Below, in pieces: positions 1 to 8,390 of a DNA stretch of 64,000 nucleotides; within the stretch, counting starts at the first letter, position 1, and the number at the start of each line of letters is the position of its first letter. The notes under the pieces were generated by a model that was given only the letters and a program-made list of their open reading frames with translations, did not search any database and was not told the DNA's origin. The DNA comes from Caulobacter henricii. Lineage in GTDB: Bacteria; Pseudomonadota; Alphaproteobacteria; Caulobacterales; Caulobacteraceae. The stretch is taken from contig NZ_CP013002.1 in assembly GCF_001414055.1 (NCBI RefSeq), forward strand, positions 62,001 through 126,000, in the 5' to 3' direction. The translations under genes and the position numbers were made by a program.

Positions 1-1
1 C

Positions 2-1864
2 AACGGAAACCAGGGCGCGCAGATGACCGGCGGGTCCTCGGCGATCTCTAATTCCTGGGACGAGTTGCGCAAGGCCGGCGCGGCTTCGCGGGCCATGTTC
101 GTTCAGGCCGCTGCTGCAAAGTGGAGCGTTCCGGCCTCCGAGATCAAGGTCAAGGACAGCGTGCTCAGCCATGCCTCGGGCAAGACGGCCGGCTTTGGCG
201 ATCTGCTGGCCGATGCGGCCAAGATCACCCCGCCTGAAAGTCCAGCCCTGAAGGACCCGAAAACCTTCACCCTGATTGGCACCGATCGAGTTCGTCGCAA
301 GGACTCCCTGGCCAAGAGCACCGGAACGGCCCGCTTCACCCAGGACGTCCAGCTGCCGGACATGCTGACGGCCATGGTCGCCCATGCCCCGCGGTTTGGC
401 GGCAAGCTGAAGAGCTTTGACGCCACCGAAGCCCGCAAGGTGGCCGGTGTCGTCGATGTCTTCGAGATCCCGACCGGGGTCGCCGTCGTGGCCCAGACCA
501 CCTATGCCGCCCGCATGGGTCGCGAGGCCCTGAAACTGGAGTGGAACGAGGACAAGGCCGAGAAGCGCAGCTCGTCGGCCATCGCGGCCACCTTCCGTGA
601 CCTCGCCTCCGGCAAGGGTCCGGCCGACCAGAAATGGGAAGGCTTCGAGTCCAAGGGCGACGCTGCGGTCATCGCGAACGCCAAGGGCGCGGCGGTCTTC
701 GAGGCGACCTATGAGTTCCCCTATCTGGCCCACGCCTCGATGGAGCCGATGAACTGTGTGGCCGCCGTCGATGGCAACAAGGTCAAGTTGACCTTCGGGT
801 CGCAGGGCCAGACCCTGGACCAGCTGAATGTGGCCAAGATCGTCGGGACCCTGCCGGGATCCGTCGAGATCGAGACCCTGTTTGCGGGCGGGTCCTTTGG
901 CCGGCGCGCCACCTTCCAGTCCGACTTTGTCGTCGAATGTGTCCATATCGCCAAGGCGGTCGGCAAGGGACGGCCGGTGAAGCTGGTCTGGACCCGGGAA
1001 GACGACATGCAGGCGGGCTATTTCCGCCCGCTGGTCGTGCATGCGGTCAAGATCAGCCTCGACAAGGACGGCTATCCGGCCGCCTGGCGTCACCGCATTG
1101 TCAGCCAGTCGATCATGAAAGACTCGCCGGTCGGCAGCAAAGGGCCCGATCCGACGGCGACCGAGGGCACGGCCGGCTCGCCCTATCTGAAGGTCACGCC
1201 GATCGTCGACGCCCAGCTGGCCCTGCCCGAAGTCGGGGTGCCGGTCCTGTGGTGGCGGTCCGTGGGGGCCACCCACACCGCCTTCGTGATGGAGCACACC
1301 ATCGACCAGCTGGCCCTCAAGGCCGGCAAGGACCCGGTGGAGTATCGCCGCGCCCTTTATGTGAAGGCGGGGGCCGAGCGGCACCTGGCGGTCCTGAACC
1401 TGGCGGTTGAAAAGGCAGGCCCGACGGCGACCGCCGGCTGGACCCGCGGCGTGGCCGTGCATGAAAGCTTTGGCTCCGTGGTGGCCCAGATCGCCGAGGT
1501 CCAGCTGGTCGACGGTCAGCCGAAGGTCGGCCGCGTAGTCACGGCCATTGACTGCGGGACGGCGATTTCGCCCGATCAGATCGCGGCCCAGATGGAAGGC
1601 GGCACCTGTTATGGCCTGTCGGCCGCCCTGTTCGGCGAGATCACCCTGACCGACGGGGCCGTTGATCAGACCAATTTCGACGGCTATCGGGTTCTGCGGA
1701 TGAACGAGGCCCCGACCGTCGAGACCCACATCCTGCCGTCCGGCGCGGCACCGAGCGGCGTGGGTGAGCCCGGGACGCCGGTCATTGCGCCGGCTGTGGC
1801 CAATGCCGTGCTCGCGGCGACCCGCAAGGCGACTTCACGGCTGCCCTTTACGCAACAGACGTGA
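2..1864 (+). CDS. Molybdopterin-binding large subunit of an aldehyde/isoquinoline-type oxidoreductase (5' end outside window)
   Basis: Xanthine dehydrogenase superfamily large subunit, closest in style to isoquinoline 1-oxidoreductase beta (IorB). It would hydroxylate an aldehyde or N-heterocycle at a Mo-cytosine-dinucleotide centre. The frame is open from base 2, so the N-terminus is missing; about 620 residues remain. Seen: the cofactor-binding FAGGSFGRR near residue 295, the [11 protein letters not shown] block near residue 240, and near the C-terminus [17 protein letters not shown], whose Glu is the expected catalytic base. The 2Fe-2S small subunit is presumably upstream. MocA (MCD synthesis) and XdhC (insertion chaperone) genes within 9 kb fit this enzyme. 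The substrate cannot be read from sequence. Confidence 0.88.
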   Translation, partial: NGNQGAQMTGGSSAISNSWDELRKAGAASRAMFVQAAAAKWSVPASEIKVKDSVLSHASGKTAGFGDLLADAAKITPPESPALKDPKTFTLIGTDRVRRKDSLAKSTGTARFTQDVQLPDMLTAMVAHAPRFGGKLKSFDATEARKVAGVVDVFEIPTGVAVVAQTTYAARMGREALKLEWNEDKAEKRSSSAIAATFRDLASGKGPADQKWEGFESKGDAAVIANAKGAAVFEATYEFPYLAHASMEPMNCVAAVDGNKVKLTFGSQGQTLDQLNVAKIVGTLPGSVEIETLFAGGSFGRRATFQSDFVVECVHIAKAVGKGRPVKLVWTREDDMQAGYFRPLVVHAVKISLDKDGYPAAWRHRIVSQSIMKDSPVGSKGPDPTATEGTAGSPYLKVTPIVDAQLALPEVGVPVLWWRSVGATHTAFVMEHTIDQLALKAGKDPVEYRRALYVKAGAERHLAVLNLAVEKAGPTATAGWTRGVAVHESFGSVVAQIAEVQLVDGQPKVGRVVTAIDCGTAISPDQIAAQMEGGTCYGLSAALFGEITLTDGAVDQTNFDGYRVLRMNEAPTVETHILPSGAAPSGVGEPGTPVIAPAVANAVLAATRKATSRLPFTQQT

Positions 1865-1928
1865 ACTTGTGACGTCCAGCGCCCTGCCGGCGCTGGACGT
1901 CGCGAGAAGCTGGCCGCATGCTGTCGCT

Positions 1929-2654
1929 ATGGTGGCACCTGAAGACACGCCAGGTTTCGAACGGCTCACACCGCGTGAGCGGGAGATCCTGCGCCTGATT
2001 GCGCGCCATCTGCAGTCCAAGGAAATCGCCCGGCTGCTCAGCCTCTCGCCCAAGACGGTCGAGATGCATGTGCTCAGCGCGCGGCGTCGGCTGGCGGGGC
2101 TCAGCCGCCGCGATGCGGCCCTGGCCTTCATGGCCTGGGAAGCCGACCCCGGTAATGACTACCGTAAGCAATCGGATGACCTAGCCCTGGCCCCGACCCG
2201 GGTGTCCTCTCACCTCACAGGTGAGAACGGTCATGAACAACGAGCAAACCCGGGACGGGACTTGGAAGCGGCAGGAGGCCTCGGGCTTCTTCATCGCCAG
2301 CTGGCAGTCCCTCGAAGAGGCGCTGGTCCTGCTGGCGGGTACGCCGGAACGGGGCCAGCTGGTCTCGGAGACGGTCTCGGCCCTGAGGAAGGCCCAGACG
2401 GCTGGCGATCCGCCGCCCAGGCTGCTGCTGCGCGTTCTGGCGGCGACGGCCTTTCTGTCGGACGATCGGCCCCTGCGGACCGAGCAGGAAGGAGCTGGCG
2501 CGATGACCTGACTCCCCTGCAGTGGCTGGGCCTGATCATTGGACTGGCGATCCTGGGCGGACTTGCGCTCGGCGCCCTGACCACCGGAGCCCACGACTTC
2601 CTCTTTGCCCTCCAGCGGTTCCGCGAGGGCTGGAGCCCGCCGCCCGCGTCCTGA
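1929..2654 (+). CDS. LuxR-type helix-turn-helix protein; only the N-terminal third is convincingly coding in this frame
   Basis: Starts at an ATG 65 bases after the oxidoreductase stop. Residues 9-70 are a textbook GerE/LuxR DNA-binding helix-turn-helix (LTPREREILRLIA, then SKEIARLLSLSPKTVEMHV). There is no receiver domain. The frame stays open to 2654, but from about 2235 to 2507 its third-position GC collapses and a different frame (the gene at 2233) carries the coding signal. From 2508 the frame again looks coding and gives one transmembrane helix (LQWLGLIIGLAILGGLALG). Either the HTH protein ends in an unrecognised way or the locus carries frameshifts. Only the HTH part is secure. Confidence 0.5.
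   Translation: MVAPEDTPGFERLTPREREILRLIARHLQSKEIARLLSLSPKTVEMHVLSARRRLAGLSRRDAALAFMAWEADPGNDYRKQSDDLALAPTRVSSHLTGENGHEQRANPGRDLEAAGGLGLLHRQLAVPRRGAGPAGGYAGTGPAGLGDGLGPEEGPDGWRSAAQAAAARSGGDGLSVGRSAPADRAGRSWRDDLTPLQWLGLIIGLAILGGLALGALTTGAHDFLFALQRFREGWSPPPAS
2233..2511 (+). CDS. Small hypothetical protein overlapping the HTH reading frame
   Basis: 92 residues from ATG 2233 (a GTG at 2221 is an alternative). It shows strong third-position GC, in contrast to the overlapping frame. The protein begins MNNEQTRDGTWKRQ and is mostly helical with no recognisable domain. It ends ...GAGAMT at a TGA at 2509. An excellent Shine-Dalgarno (AGGAAGGAG, 2486-2494) sits 8 bases before the last ATG (2503), yet that ATG is followed by one codon and the stop. 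One extra base in the ACC run would fuse this protein to the membrane helix encoded at 2508-2654. Function unknown. Confidence 0.5.
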   Translation: MNNEQTRDGTWKRQEASGFFIASWQSLEEALVLLAGTPERGQLVSETVSALRKAQTAGDPPPRLLLRVLAATAFLSDDRPLRTEQEGAGAMT

Positions 2655-2726
2655 GCGCCGGAGCGAATTCCCCAAAATCGAGATCTTGAACGCGCGGCCG
2701 CCTGCCGCGTGACGGGAGAGTCTTGC

Positions 2727-3074
2727 ATGAAACGGATCGATGCGGCCCGCGCCGGGGCCCAGAAACTGATGCGTGCCGAGGCGGCGATCGACGCGGCCCT
2801 GCGCGAAACCGCCGAACTGGTCGGCCTTTTGCCGACCCTGAGACTGCAGGCCAATCTGTCGGCCGTGATCGGTCAGGCGGCGGTGGACGATCTGGGCGAG
2901 ACCCTGGCCCATATCCTTTCGGCCCGCCGGGCCATCGTCCGGGCCCACGGAGGCCTGCAGACCGTCCGCGAGCAGATCGGTTGCCGCACCGCGTCCGTCG
3001 GCGAGATGGACAAGCCGCCGGAAATACCGCGCACGGGCGGCTTCCACGCCCTGGAAGGCGGTCGGGCCGCATGA
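2727..3074 (+). CDS. Hypothetical helical protein
   Basis: 115 residues from ATG 2727 (MKRIDAARAGAQKLMRAE). Codon use is typical of the genome. The sequence is alanine/leucine-rich, predicted all-helical and without a signal peptide or membrane segment; I recognise no family. An upstream in-frame start at 2709 exists, but the ATG has a purine-rich stretch (ACGGGAGAG) at about the right distance. It lies in a run of small same-strand genes (1929-3774) between the Mo hydroxylase and mocA, so it may be co-transcribed with them. No function is proposed. Confidence 0.6.
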   Translation: MKRIDAARAGAQKLMRAEAAIDAALRETAELVGLLPTLRLQANLSAVIGQAAVDDLGETLAHILSARRAIVRAHGGLQTVREQIGCRTASVGEMDKPPEIPRTGGFHALEGGRAA

Positions 3075-3140
3075 TCCCGGTCTTCTCTAACGGTGCCGCA
3101 TGCGGCATGGTCACGCGCCAGTTCGCGTCGGGGCCATGCC

Positions 3141-3584
3141 GTGTACCAAACCCTCACACCGTGGATTTCCCTGAGCGTTGCGGTGCTGATCTGCGGCTTC
3201 GCCATCTGGAAGGGCGACCGCTGGACCCGCTTTGTGGCCATGGTCTATCTGGCCGGCTGGATCGCGACCCCCTTTGCCCAGATCCGCGATCCCCTCAGTC
3301 CCGAATGGCGGGTCATGGCCATCGACGCCGTGGTCATGGTCCTGCTGGTCTGGGCCTCGCTGAAGGCGCGACGGCTGTGGAGCGTCCTGGCCGCCGCCTG
3401 CCAGATGATGGCCGTGGCCTCGCACCTCGTATCGATCATCGACCTGCGCATCTACATGGTGACCCTCGTCGTGGGCCTGACCCTGATCAGCTACGGGGTC
3501 CTGGTTGCCCTGCTGGTGGCGACCCTGTCGACCGTCCGGGCCCGGCGGCGCAGCCATGAGCGGCCTGACGACCCTCGTTCATGA
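3141..3584 (+). CDS. Small integral membrane protein
   Basis: 147 residues from GTG 3141 (VYQTLTPWISLSVAVL). Starting at the upstream ATG 3093 would add 16 arginine-rich residues with poor coding character. Four to five hydrophobic segments are visible (about residues 5-20, 32-46, 60-75, 80-95, 105-130), with an Arg-rich C-terminus. No catalytic motif is seen. It overlaps the next gene by 29 bases, suggesting translational coupling. Family not recognised. Confidence 0.6.
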   Translation: MYQTLTPWISLSVAVLICGFAIWKGDRWTRFVAMVYLAGWIATPFAQIRDPLSPEWRVMAIDAVVMVLLVWASLKARRLWSVLAAACQMMAVASHLVSIIDLRIYMVTLVVGLTLISYGVLVALLVATLSTVRARRRSHERPDDPRS

Positions 3585-3774
3585 GGTTTCCGCCGAGGAG
3601 ATCGCCGAGTTCAAGCGCGGACTGAGCGCGCTCGGGCCACAGCAGCGCCGGATCCTGGCCGTCCTGATCCCGCGGCTGATTGCCCTGGAGGAGCGCGGTG
3701 ACCCCGAGGGGGCGATCCGGATCATCGACGAGATCCGCGCCATCCTGATGACCCAGCGCCGGACCTGCCACTAG
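3556..3774 (+). CDS. Hypothetical 72-residue protein
   Basis: Begins MSGLTTLVHEVSAEEIAEFK at an ATG inside the end of the preceding membrane-protein gene. It is predicted helical, with no signal peptide and no known motif. Its TAG stop and the stop of mocA on the other strand share the bases CTAG (3771-3774), so the two convergent genes overlap tail to tail with no room for a terminator. Codon use is genome-typical. No function is proposed. Confidence 0.55.
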   Translation: MSGLTTLVHEVSAEEIAEFKRGLSALGPQQRRILAVLIPRLIALEERGDPEGAIRIIDEIRAILMTQRRTCH

Positions 3775-4379
3775 GCGCGGTCAAGGTCGTCGGGACGGTC
3801 GATGTCGAACAGGATGCCGGCCGCGTCGACCTCGATCCTGATGAACCGCTCACCGGCCTGACGGATCAGGGCCTGGGCACCGACATCGCCGTCCAGCCTG
3901 CGCAGCGCCGGGATCCAGTCACCGCCTAACAGTACCGGATGGCCGCGCTGGCCCTCATAGAAGGGCGCAGCGATGCCGTCGCGTCCGGGCAGGGCGCGGA
4001 TCAGGGCCGGGGCGACCTCGGGGGTGACCAGGGGCATGTCACCCAGAAAGACAAAGACTCCGTCGATGTCAGGGGGCACCGCCTGAGCCGCAGCGGCCAG
4101 GGACGCGCCCATGCCCCGGGCCGGATCGGCGACCCTGACCACGGTCAGGTCGGCATCCGAGCCGAGTCCGAGGATGGTTGCCTCCAGCTCCGGGTCGTCG
4201 CCGATCGCAACCACGACCGAGACGGCCGGGCTCGCCACAGCGGCAGCCAGCGCCCCGGCAATCAGGGGCTGGCCCCGAAACGGCGCCAGCAGCTTGCCGC
4301 CGCCGAACCGGGTGCCAAGACCGGCGGCCAGGACGATCGCCGCGAACCTTGCGCTTTTGCTTTCCGCCATCCTGTCCAA
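3771..4379 (-). CDS. mocA: Molybdenum cofactor cytidylyltransferase (MobA-like NTP transferase)
   Basis: 202 residues. Nucleotidyltransferase fold with the N-terminal signature [19 protein letters not shown] (residues 16-34), the GxGxR/KxxxxL pattern of the MobA/MocA family. The family transfers CMP or GMP from a nucleotide to Mo-molybdopterin. CMP (MocA) is preferred here because the neighbours are a xanthine-oxidase-family enzyme and XdhC, which use the cytosine dinucleotide form; this is inference from context. It is divergent from moaA with only 20 bases between start codons, so the two share a promoter region. The alternative start MAESKS is three residues further in. Confidence 0.78.
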   Translation of the reverse strand: MDRMAESKSARFAAIVLAAGLGTRFGGGKLLAPFRGQPLIAGALAAAVASPAVSVVVAIGDDPELEATILGLGSDADLTVVRVADPARGMGASLAAAAQAVPPDIDGVFVFLGDMPLVTPEVAPALIRALPGRDGIAAPFYEGQRGHPVLLGGDWIPALRRLDGDVGAQALIRQAGERFIRIEVDAAGILFDIDRPDDLDRA

Positions 4380-4399
4380 CGCCTATCCTGCCGGCAGAC

Positions 4400-5434
4400 A
4401 TGACGCCCTATGACGACAGCCCCGCGCAAGCGGCCATGACCGCGCCCCGTCTGATCGACGGTTTCGGCCGTGCCGTCACCTATCTTCGGGTCTCGGTGAC
4501 CGATCGCTGTGACCTGCGCTGCGTCTATTGCATGTCCGAGCACATGACCTTCCTGCCCAAAGCCCAGGTCCTGACCCTCGAGGAGATGGACCGTGTCGCC
4601 ACGACCTTCATCGGTCTGGGGGTTCGCAAGCTGCGTCTGACCGGTGGGGAGCCGCTGGTGCGCAAGGGCTTCATGGAGCTGGTCGCCGGCCTGTCGCGTC
4701 ACCTGCGATCGGGGGCGCTGGACGAGCTGACCCTGACCACCAACGGCACCCAGCTGGCCAAATATGCCGAAGATCTGGCCCGCCATGGCGTTCGGCGGAT
4801 CAATGTCTCGCTCGACACCCTGAAGCCCGACCTCTTCAGGCGTCTGACCCGGGGCGGCGACGTCGCCCAGGTGATCGGCGGCATCGATGCGGCCCTGGCC
4901 GCCGGCATAGCGGTGAAGATCAATGCCGTGGCCCTCAAGCATGACAATGCCGCCGAGCTGCCGGACCTGATCAGCTGGGCCCACCAGCGCGGCTGCGACA
5001 TGACCCTGATCGAGACCATGCCGCTGGGCGAGATCGACGAGGACCGTACCGACCAGTACCTGTCGCTGAAGGACGTGCGCCGCGACCTGGCCTCGTTCTG
5101 GACTCTGGAGGACCTGGCCTATGCCACCGGCGGGCCGGCCCGCTACACCCGCATCGCCGAGACCGGCGGGCGCCTCGGCTTCATCACCCCGCTCAGCCAC
5201 AATTTCTGCGAGTCCTGCAATCGGGTTCGTCTGACCTGCACCGGCACCCTGCACACCTGCCTGGGCCGTGATGACGCTTCGGACCTGCGGGCGGTGATCC
5301 GGGCCGGGGCGACCGAGGCCGAGCTGCAGCAGGCGATCTTCGCCGCGATCGGGTCCAAGCCCGAAGGCCATGACTTCCAGATCGCCAGGGCCCGTCCGGC
5401 CGTCGCCCGCCACATGTCGACCACGGGGGGCTGA
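4400..5434 (+). CDS. moaA: GTP 3',8-cyclase (molybdopterin biosynthesis radical SAM enzyme)
   Basis: 344 residues. Catalyses the first step of molybdopterin synthesis, GTP to 3',8-cyclo-GTP. The N-terminal radical-SAM cluster motif is CDLRCVYC (CxxxCxxC), followed by [11 protein letters not shown], which contacts SAM. The second 4Fe-4S cluster is held by [18 protein letters not shown] near residue 270. The protein ends in Gly-Gly, as expected for MoaA. ATG 4400 was chosen; [10 protein letters not shown] twelve residues later is an alternative. It is the first gene of a moaA-D-E-B-C operon (spacing 1, -4, 3 and -4 bases). Confidence 0.95.
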   Translation: MTPYDDSPAQAAMTAPRLIDGFGRAVTYLRVSVTDRCDLRCVYCMSEHMTFLPKAQVLTLEEMDRVATTFIGLGVRKLRLTGGEPLVRKGFMELVAGLSRHLRSGALDELTLTTNGTQLAKYAEDLARHGVRRINVSLDTLKPDLFRRLTRGGDVAQVIGGIDAALAAGIAVKINAVALKHDNAAELPDLISWAHQRGCDMTLIETMPLGEIDEDRTDQYLSLKDVRRDLASFWTLEDLAYATGGPARYTRIAETGGRLGFITPLSHNFCESCNRVRLTCTGTLHTCLGRDDASDLRAVIRAGATEAELQQAIFAAIGSKPEGHDFQIARARPAVARHMSTTGG

Positions 5435-5435
5435 G

Positions 5436-5675
5436 ATGGCGCAGGTGCTGCTGTTTGGACGCCTGGCCGACCAGGCCGGCTGGCGGGACCGGGCCTTTGA
5501 GGCGACTTCGCTCGCGGCGTTGCGGGACCTGATCGCCCATGACGATCCAGATCTTGGCGAGGCCCTCAGCGGCCCCGGCGTCCAGGTCGCGGTCGACAAG
5601 GCGCTGGTCCGGGGTGAGGCCGTGCTGGCCACCGGCACCGAGGTCGCCTTCCTGCCGCCGATGAGCGGCGGATGA
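5436..5675 (+). CDS. moaD: Molybdopterin synthase small (sulfur carrier) subunit
   Basis: 79 residues with a ubiquitin-like fold, ending in the Gly-Gly (PPMSGG) that is thiocarboxylated to deliver sulfur to precursor Z. It starts one base after the moaA stop and overlaps moaE by 4 bases, so the two subunits are translationally coupled. Length is normal for the family. Confidence 0.92.
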   Translation: MAQVLLFGRLADQAGWRDRAFEATSLAALRDLIAHDDPDLGEALSGPGVQVAVDKALVRGEAVLATGTEVAFLPPMSGG

Positions 5676-6118
5676 TCACCCTCACCGCCGAACCGTTCGA
5701 GCCGGGCGCCTTGCTCACCCGCTTCTGCGCCGGACGTGACGAGACGGGTGCCGTGGCCAGTTTTGTCGGCCTGGCCCGGGCCGAAAAGGGTCAGGCGGCG
5801 GCGCTGGAGCTGGAGGCCTATCCCGGCTTTACGGACGCGGCGATCAGCGCCTTTGCCGAAACCGCCAGAACCCGCTTTCGCCTGCACGATTATCACATCG
5901 TCCACCGCACGGGCCGCATCGCGCCGGGCGAGGCCATCGTCTTCGTCGCCACCGCCGCCGGCCATCGTCGCGAGGCCTTCGAGGCCTGCGACTTCCTGAT
6001 GGACTGGCTGAAAAGCCGGGCCCCCTTCTGGAAGAAGGAGCATGGTCCGGACGGCGCCCGCTGGATCGAGCCGACGGACCGCGATAGGACCGACGCATCG
6101 CGTTGGGATCAGGAGTAG
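5672..6118 (+). CDS. moaE: Molybdopterin synthase catalytic subunit
   Basis: 148 residues. With MoaD it inserts two sulfurs into cyclic pyranopterin monophosphate. Family blocks seen: ETGAVASFVGLAR near residue 25, HRTGRIAPGEAIVFV near residue 80, and the C-terminal APFWKKEH with the conserved Lys that attacks the MoaD C-terminus. Its start (ATGATC) lies inside the end of moaD. Confidence 0.93.
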   Translation: MITLTAEPFEPGALLTRFCAGRDETGAVASFVGLARAEKGQAAALELEAYPGFTDAAISAFAETARTRFRLHDYHIVHRTGRIAPGEAIVFVATAAGHRREAFEACDFLMDWLKSRAPFWKKEHGPDGARWIEPTDRDRTDASRWDQE

Positions 6119-6121
6119 ATC

Positions 6122-6676
6122 ATGTCGGCAGCAGGCCTCACCCCCGGTGGCGGGATCAAGCCGGACCTTCCGTTCATGCCGGTGCGCGTGGCGATCCTGA
6201 CCATTTCCGACACCCGCGATGAGGAAAGCGATACCTCCGGCCAGGTGCTGGTCGATCGCGTCAAGGCCGCCGGCCACGAGCTGGGCGGCCGGGCGGTGGT
6301 GCGCGACGACGTGGCCCAGATCCGCGATCAGGTCAGAACCTGGATCGCCGGCGGCCAGGTCGATGCCATCATCACCACCGGCGGCACAGGCCTGACCGGC
6401 CGCGACGTCACGGTCGAGGCCCTGGAGCCGCTGTTCAACAAGAAGATCGACGGCTTCTCGGTGATCTTCCACATGGTCTCCTATGCCTCGGTGGGGCTCT
6501 CGACCCTGCAGTCGCGGGCCACGGCCGGACTGATCGACGGTGTCTTCGTCTTCTGTCTGCCGGGCTCCAACGGCGCGGTGCGCGACGGCTGGGACAAGGT
6601 GATCTCCGCCCAGCTCGACAGCCGCCACAAGCCCTGCAACATGGTCGAGCTGATGCCCCGGCTGCTCGAACAGTGA
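6122..6676 (+). CDS. moaB: Molybdenum cofactor biosynthesis protein B (MPT-binding/adenylylating family)
   Basis: 184 residues of the MoaB/Mog fold. The MPT-binding motif [15 protein letters not shown] is near residue 82. The Mog/MoaB family adenylylates molybdopterin before Mo insertion; which partner acts as the insertase is not visible here. It starts 3 bases after moaE and overlaps moaC by 4 bases. About 20 extra residues precede the conserved core ([17 protein letters not shown]), so the start could be later, but ATG 6122 fits operon spacing. Confidence 0.9.
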   Translation: MSAAGLTPGGGIKPDLPFMPVRVAILTISDTRDEESDTSGQVLVDRVKAAGHELGGRAVVRDDVAQIRDQVRTWIAGGQVDAIITTGGTGLTGRDVTVEALEPLFNKKIDGFSVIFHMVSYASVGLSTLQSRATAGLIDGVFVFCLPGSNGAVRDGWDKVISAQLDSRHKPCNMVELMPRLLEQ

Positions 6677-7143
6677 GCAAGCTGACCCACATCGACGACC
6701 AGGGCCGGGCCCGCATGGTCGATGTCTCGGGCAAACCCGAGACGGCCCGCGAGGCGGTGGCCACCGGCTTCGTGCGGATGAGCCCCGAGACCCTGGCCCT
6801 GGCCGTCTCCGGAACCGGCCGCAAGGGCGATGTCCGGGCCGTGGCCGAGATCGCCGGGGTCATGGCCGCCAAACAGACCTCGAACCTGATCCCCCTGTGC
6901 CACCCCCTGGCCCTGTCCAAGGTGGTGGTCGAGGTCGAGGCGGGCGAGGGCGGTCTGGCCGTCACCGCCCGGGTCAAGACCACCGGACCGACCGGGGTCG
7001 AGATGGAGGCCCTGACCGCCGTCTCGGTGGCCTGCCTGACGATCTACGACATGCTGAAAGCCGCCGAGAAGGGCATGGTCATCGAGGCCGTGCGCCTGAT
7101 CGAAAAGACCGGCGGGAAGTCGGGGGACTGGACGGGGGATTAG
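6673..7143 (+). CDS. moaC: Cyclic pyranopterin monophosphate synthase
   Basis: 156 residues from a GTG start overlapping the moaB stop (GTGA). Converts 3',8-cyclo-GTP to cyclic pyranopterin monophosphate, the step after MoaA. Hallmarks: [15 protein letters not shown] at the N-terminus, [13 protein letters not shown] with the substrate-binding His-Pro, and [20 protein letters not shown]. Last gene of the operon; no clear terminator directly follows. Confidence 0.95.
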   Translation: MSKLTHIDDQGRARMVDVSGKPETAREAVATGFVRMSPETLALAVSGTGRKGDVRAVAEIAGVMAAKQTSNLIPLCHPLALSKVVVEVEAGEGGLAVTARVKTTGPTGVEMEALTAVSVACLTIYDMLKAAEKGMVIEAVRLIEKTGGKSGDWTGD

Positions 7144-7658
7144 GTTCGGCCGTCGCGGGCTGACGTTCGGGCGCACGGCTTTGCCGCTTCACGCGGTCGA
7201 CCCGCTGAAGGTTGGGGAGGCGGCGGAGCGTCCGGGCCAGGCCCGGTGGGGGTTGTAGAGGAGTACCGTTTCGGCCGTGGCCGGAGCGCTCCGCGCGGTC
7301 GTTATCCCTCTGGCCGGGGCGCGCAGGCCTGTTCAGCCTTTTGCCCCACCCGGATTTCATCCTCCTCGCGACGGACATGAGCCTGGGGCTGCAAGCCACG
7401 CCGATTCCGGAGGAACCCGGAGCGGACCTTCGGACGGGCGGAGGCTTGGCCTTCCTCCGATGGACAGGTTTACGTCCCCTGTCCTCTTGTACCCGTACAA
7501 CCGCCCCCGTCGCGCGTTTCGGCCGCCAGCTTCGCGCCCTCCCCTGCGACGGGGCGAGCTTGATTATGCGGGAGGTTTGTTGGGGGCTGCGCCGATTTTG
7601 GATCGTGACGCCGGGTGGCGGGGTCAGGGCTTTGATTTCGTTGGGGTCGGGGCAGTGT

Positions 7659-7682
7659 TATCCCCGTGCGAGTACGGGGATA
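7659..7682. repeat. Hairpin 1 of the cluster
   Basis: Arms TATCCCCGT (7659-7667) and ACGGGGATA (7674-7682) are exact reverse complements around a 6-base loop. Confidence 0.8.
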
Positions 7683-7692
7683 GAGGCCGACA

Positions 7693-7729
7693 CACGGAAC
7701 CCCTCTCTCTATGAGAGAGGGGTTCCGTG
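7693..7729. repeat. Hairpin 2: perfect 17-bp stem, 3-base loop
   Basis: Arm 7693-7709 (CACGGAACCCCTCTCTC) and arm 7713-7729 are perfect reverse complements around TAT. No T-run follows, so it is not a classical intrinsic terminator. The CTCTC/GAGAG core resembles the short hairpins at 43470 and 51916. Confidence 0.9.
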
Positions 7730-7735
7730 CGCGCC

Positions 7736-7778
7736 GGATGGCTCGGCAAAGCCGCCGCCCCCTCGGGCAGAGCCATCC
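7736..7778. repeat. Hairpin 3
   Basis: Arms GGATGGCTC (7736-7744) and GAGCCATCC (7770-7778) are exact complements. The 25-base loop can itself pair partially (GGC...GCC). Confidence 0.75.
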
Positions 7779-7801
7779 TTACATCTCACGGCGAGACGAT
7801 C

Positions 7802-7890
7802 GCAGGGCAGATGAGGTCACTCAAGGACGGCTTCGCCGCCGCGTAGCGGCCGCTCGGAGAGCGGTCCTTGACTGACCTCATCTGCCCTGC
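7802..7890. repeat. Hairpin 4: 27-base arms, 26 of 27 paired, 89 bases overall
   Basis: The left arm at 7802-7828 and right arm at 7864-7890 (CAGGGCAGATGAGGTC / GACCTCATCTGCCCTG and flanks) pair except for one C-C mismatch. The 35-base centre contains a second small stem (GCCGC/GCGGC). This looks like a miniature inverted-repeat element or a very stable RNA hairpin. Confidence 0.88.
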
Positions 7891-8011
7891 ACGCTTCAGC
7901 CTCCAGGAGATTGAAGGATGAGCGGGACGCGGGGCGTCCGCTTGTTGGATGGGCGGGGATGTCTGCTTCCGACCCGTTGCGGACCCAGGCGAGCTAGGGG
8001 ATGTTTGACGA

Positions 8012-8299
8012 ATGCGATGCTATCACGTCCTCGTTCATGGCCAGTTGAATTGGCAAGAAACTGGTTTTGGGGAGCACGGTGGCCCTCAGCCAGCCGGCCT
8101 TCATTGTAATCTTTGGGTTCTTGCTTCGAACGAGAAAGACGCTGCTGAGAAAGCGTTTGCCCGCGTCCGCGTGAAACTAAACGATTGGCTTGTCCAAAAT
8201 GGCGCGAAGCTGACTCTTGAACCCGAAGAAGTCTTGAGTGCGCCGATCTACAAATTGCTGGCACGCGAGCAAGGCATAGTCTTCTACGCTGAGGATTAA
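8012..8299 (+). CDS. Small hypothetical protein with foreign codon use
   Basis: 95 residues, MRCYHVLVHGQLNWQETGFG..., ending IVFYAED. GC is visibly lower than the surroundings, with many codons rare elsewhere in the window (TTG, CTT, GCT, GGT, AAA, CAA). The protein is well formed (WVLASNEKDAAEKAFARVR, then an amphipathic C-terminal part), so the frame is believable. It follows directly after the hairpin cluster. No family recognised; recent horizontal acquisition is inferred from composition. Confidence 0.6.
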   Translation: MRCYHVLVHGQLNWQETGFGEHGGPQPAGLHCNLWVLASNEKDAAEKAFARVRVKLNDWLVQNGAKLTLEPEEVLSAPIYKLLAREQGIVFYAED

Positions 8300-8390
8300 G
8301 GTCCGCCTCCCACCCTTTTCAGCCACTCGGAAGGTCCGCCTTCTGGCACCCAAGGCCACCGGCCGCTCACGCACACGGCGGTACCGCCCC

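Larger units (their letters stand above)
7144..8011. other. 868-base gene-free interval rich in perfect hairpins
   Basis: Several frames are open here but none shows the third-position GC or protein character of neighbouring genes. The interval holds at least five separate inverted repeats: 7232-7246, 7659-7682, 7693-7729, 7736-7778 and 7802-7890. The last three are nearly back to back. Between 7250 and 7640 I see only degenerate GC-rich sequence. It ends at a low-GC gene. It could be a decayed insertion, an attenuator/terminator stack for the moa operon, or a repeat array. Confidence 0.7.

Noticed and set aside
7212..7814. Open frames of 145-200 codons in the hairpin region
   Set aside because: Arg/Pro/Gly-rich products without domains, no ribosome-binding site, and stems run through them; not credible as proteins.
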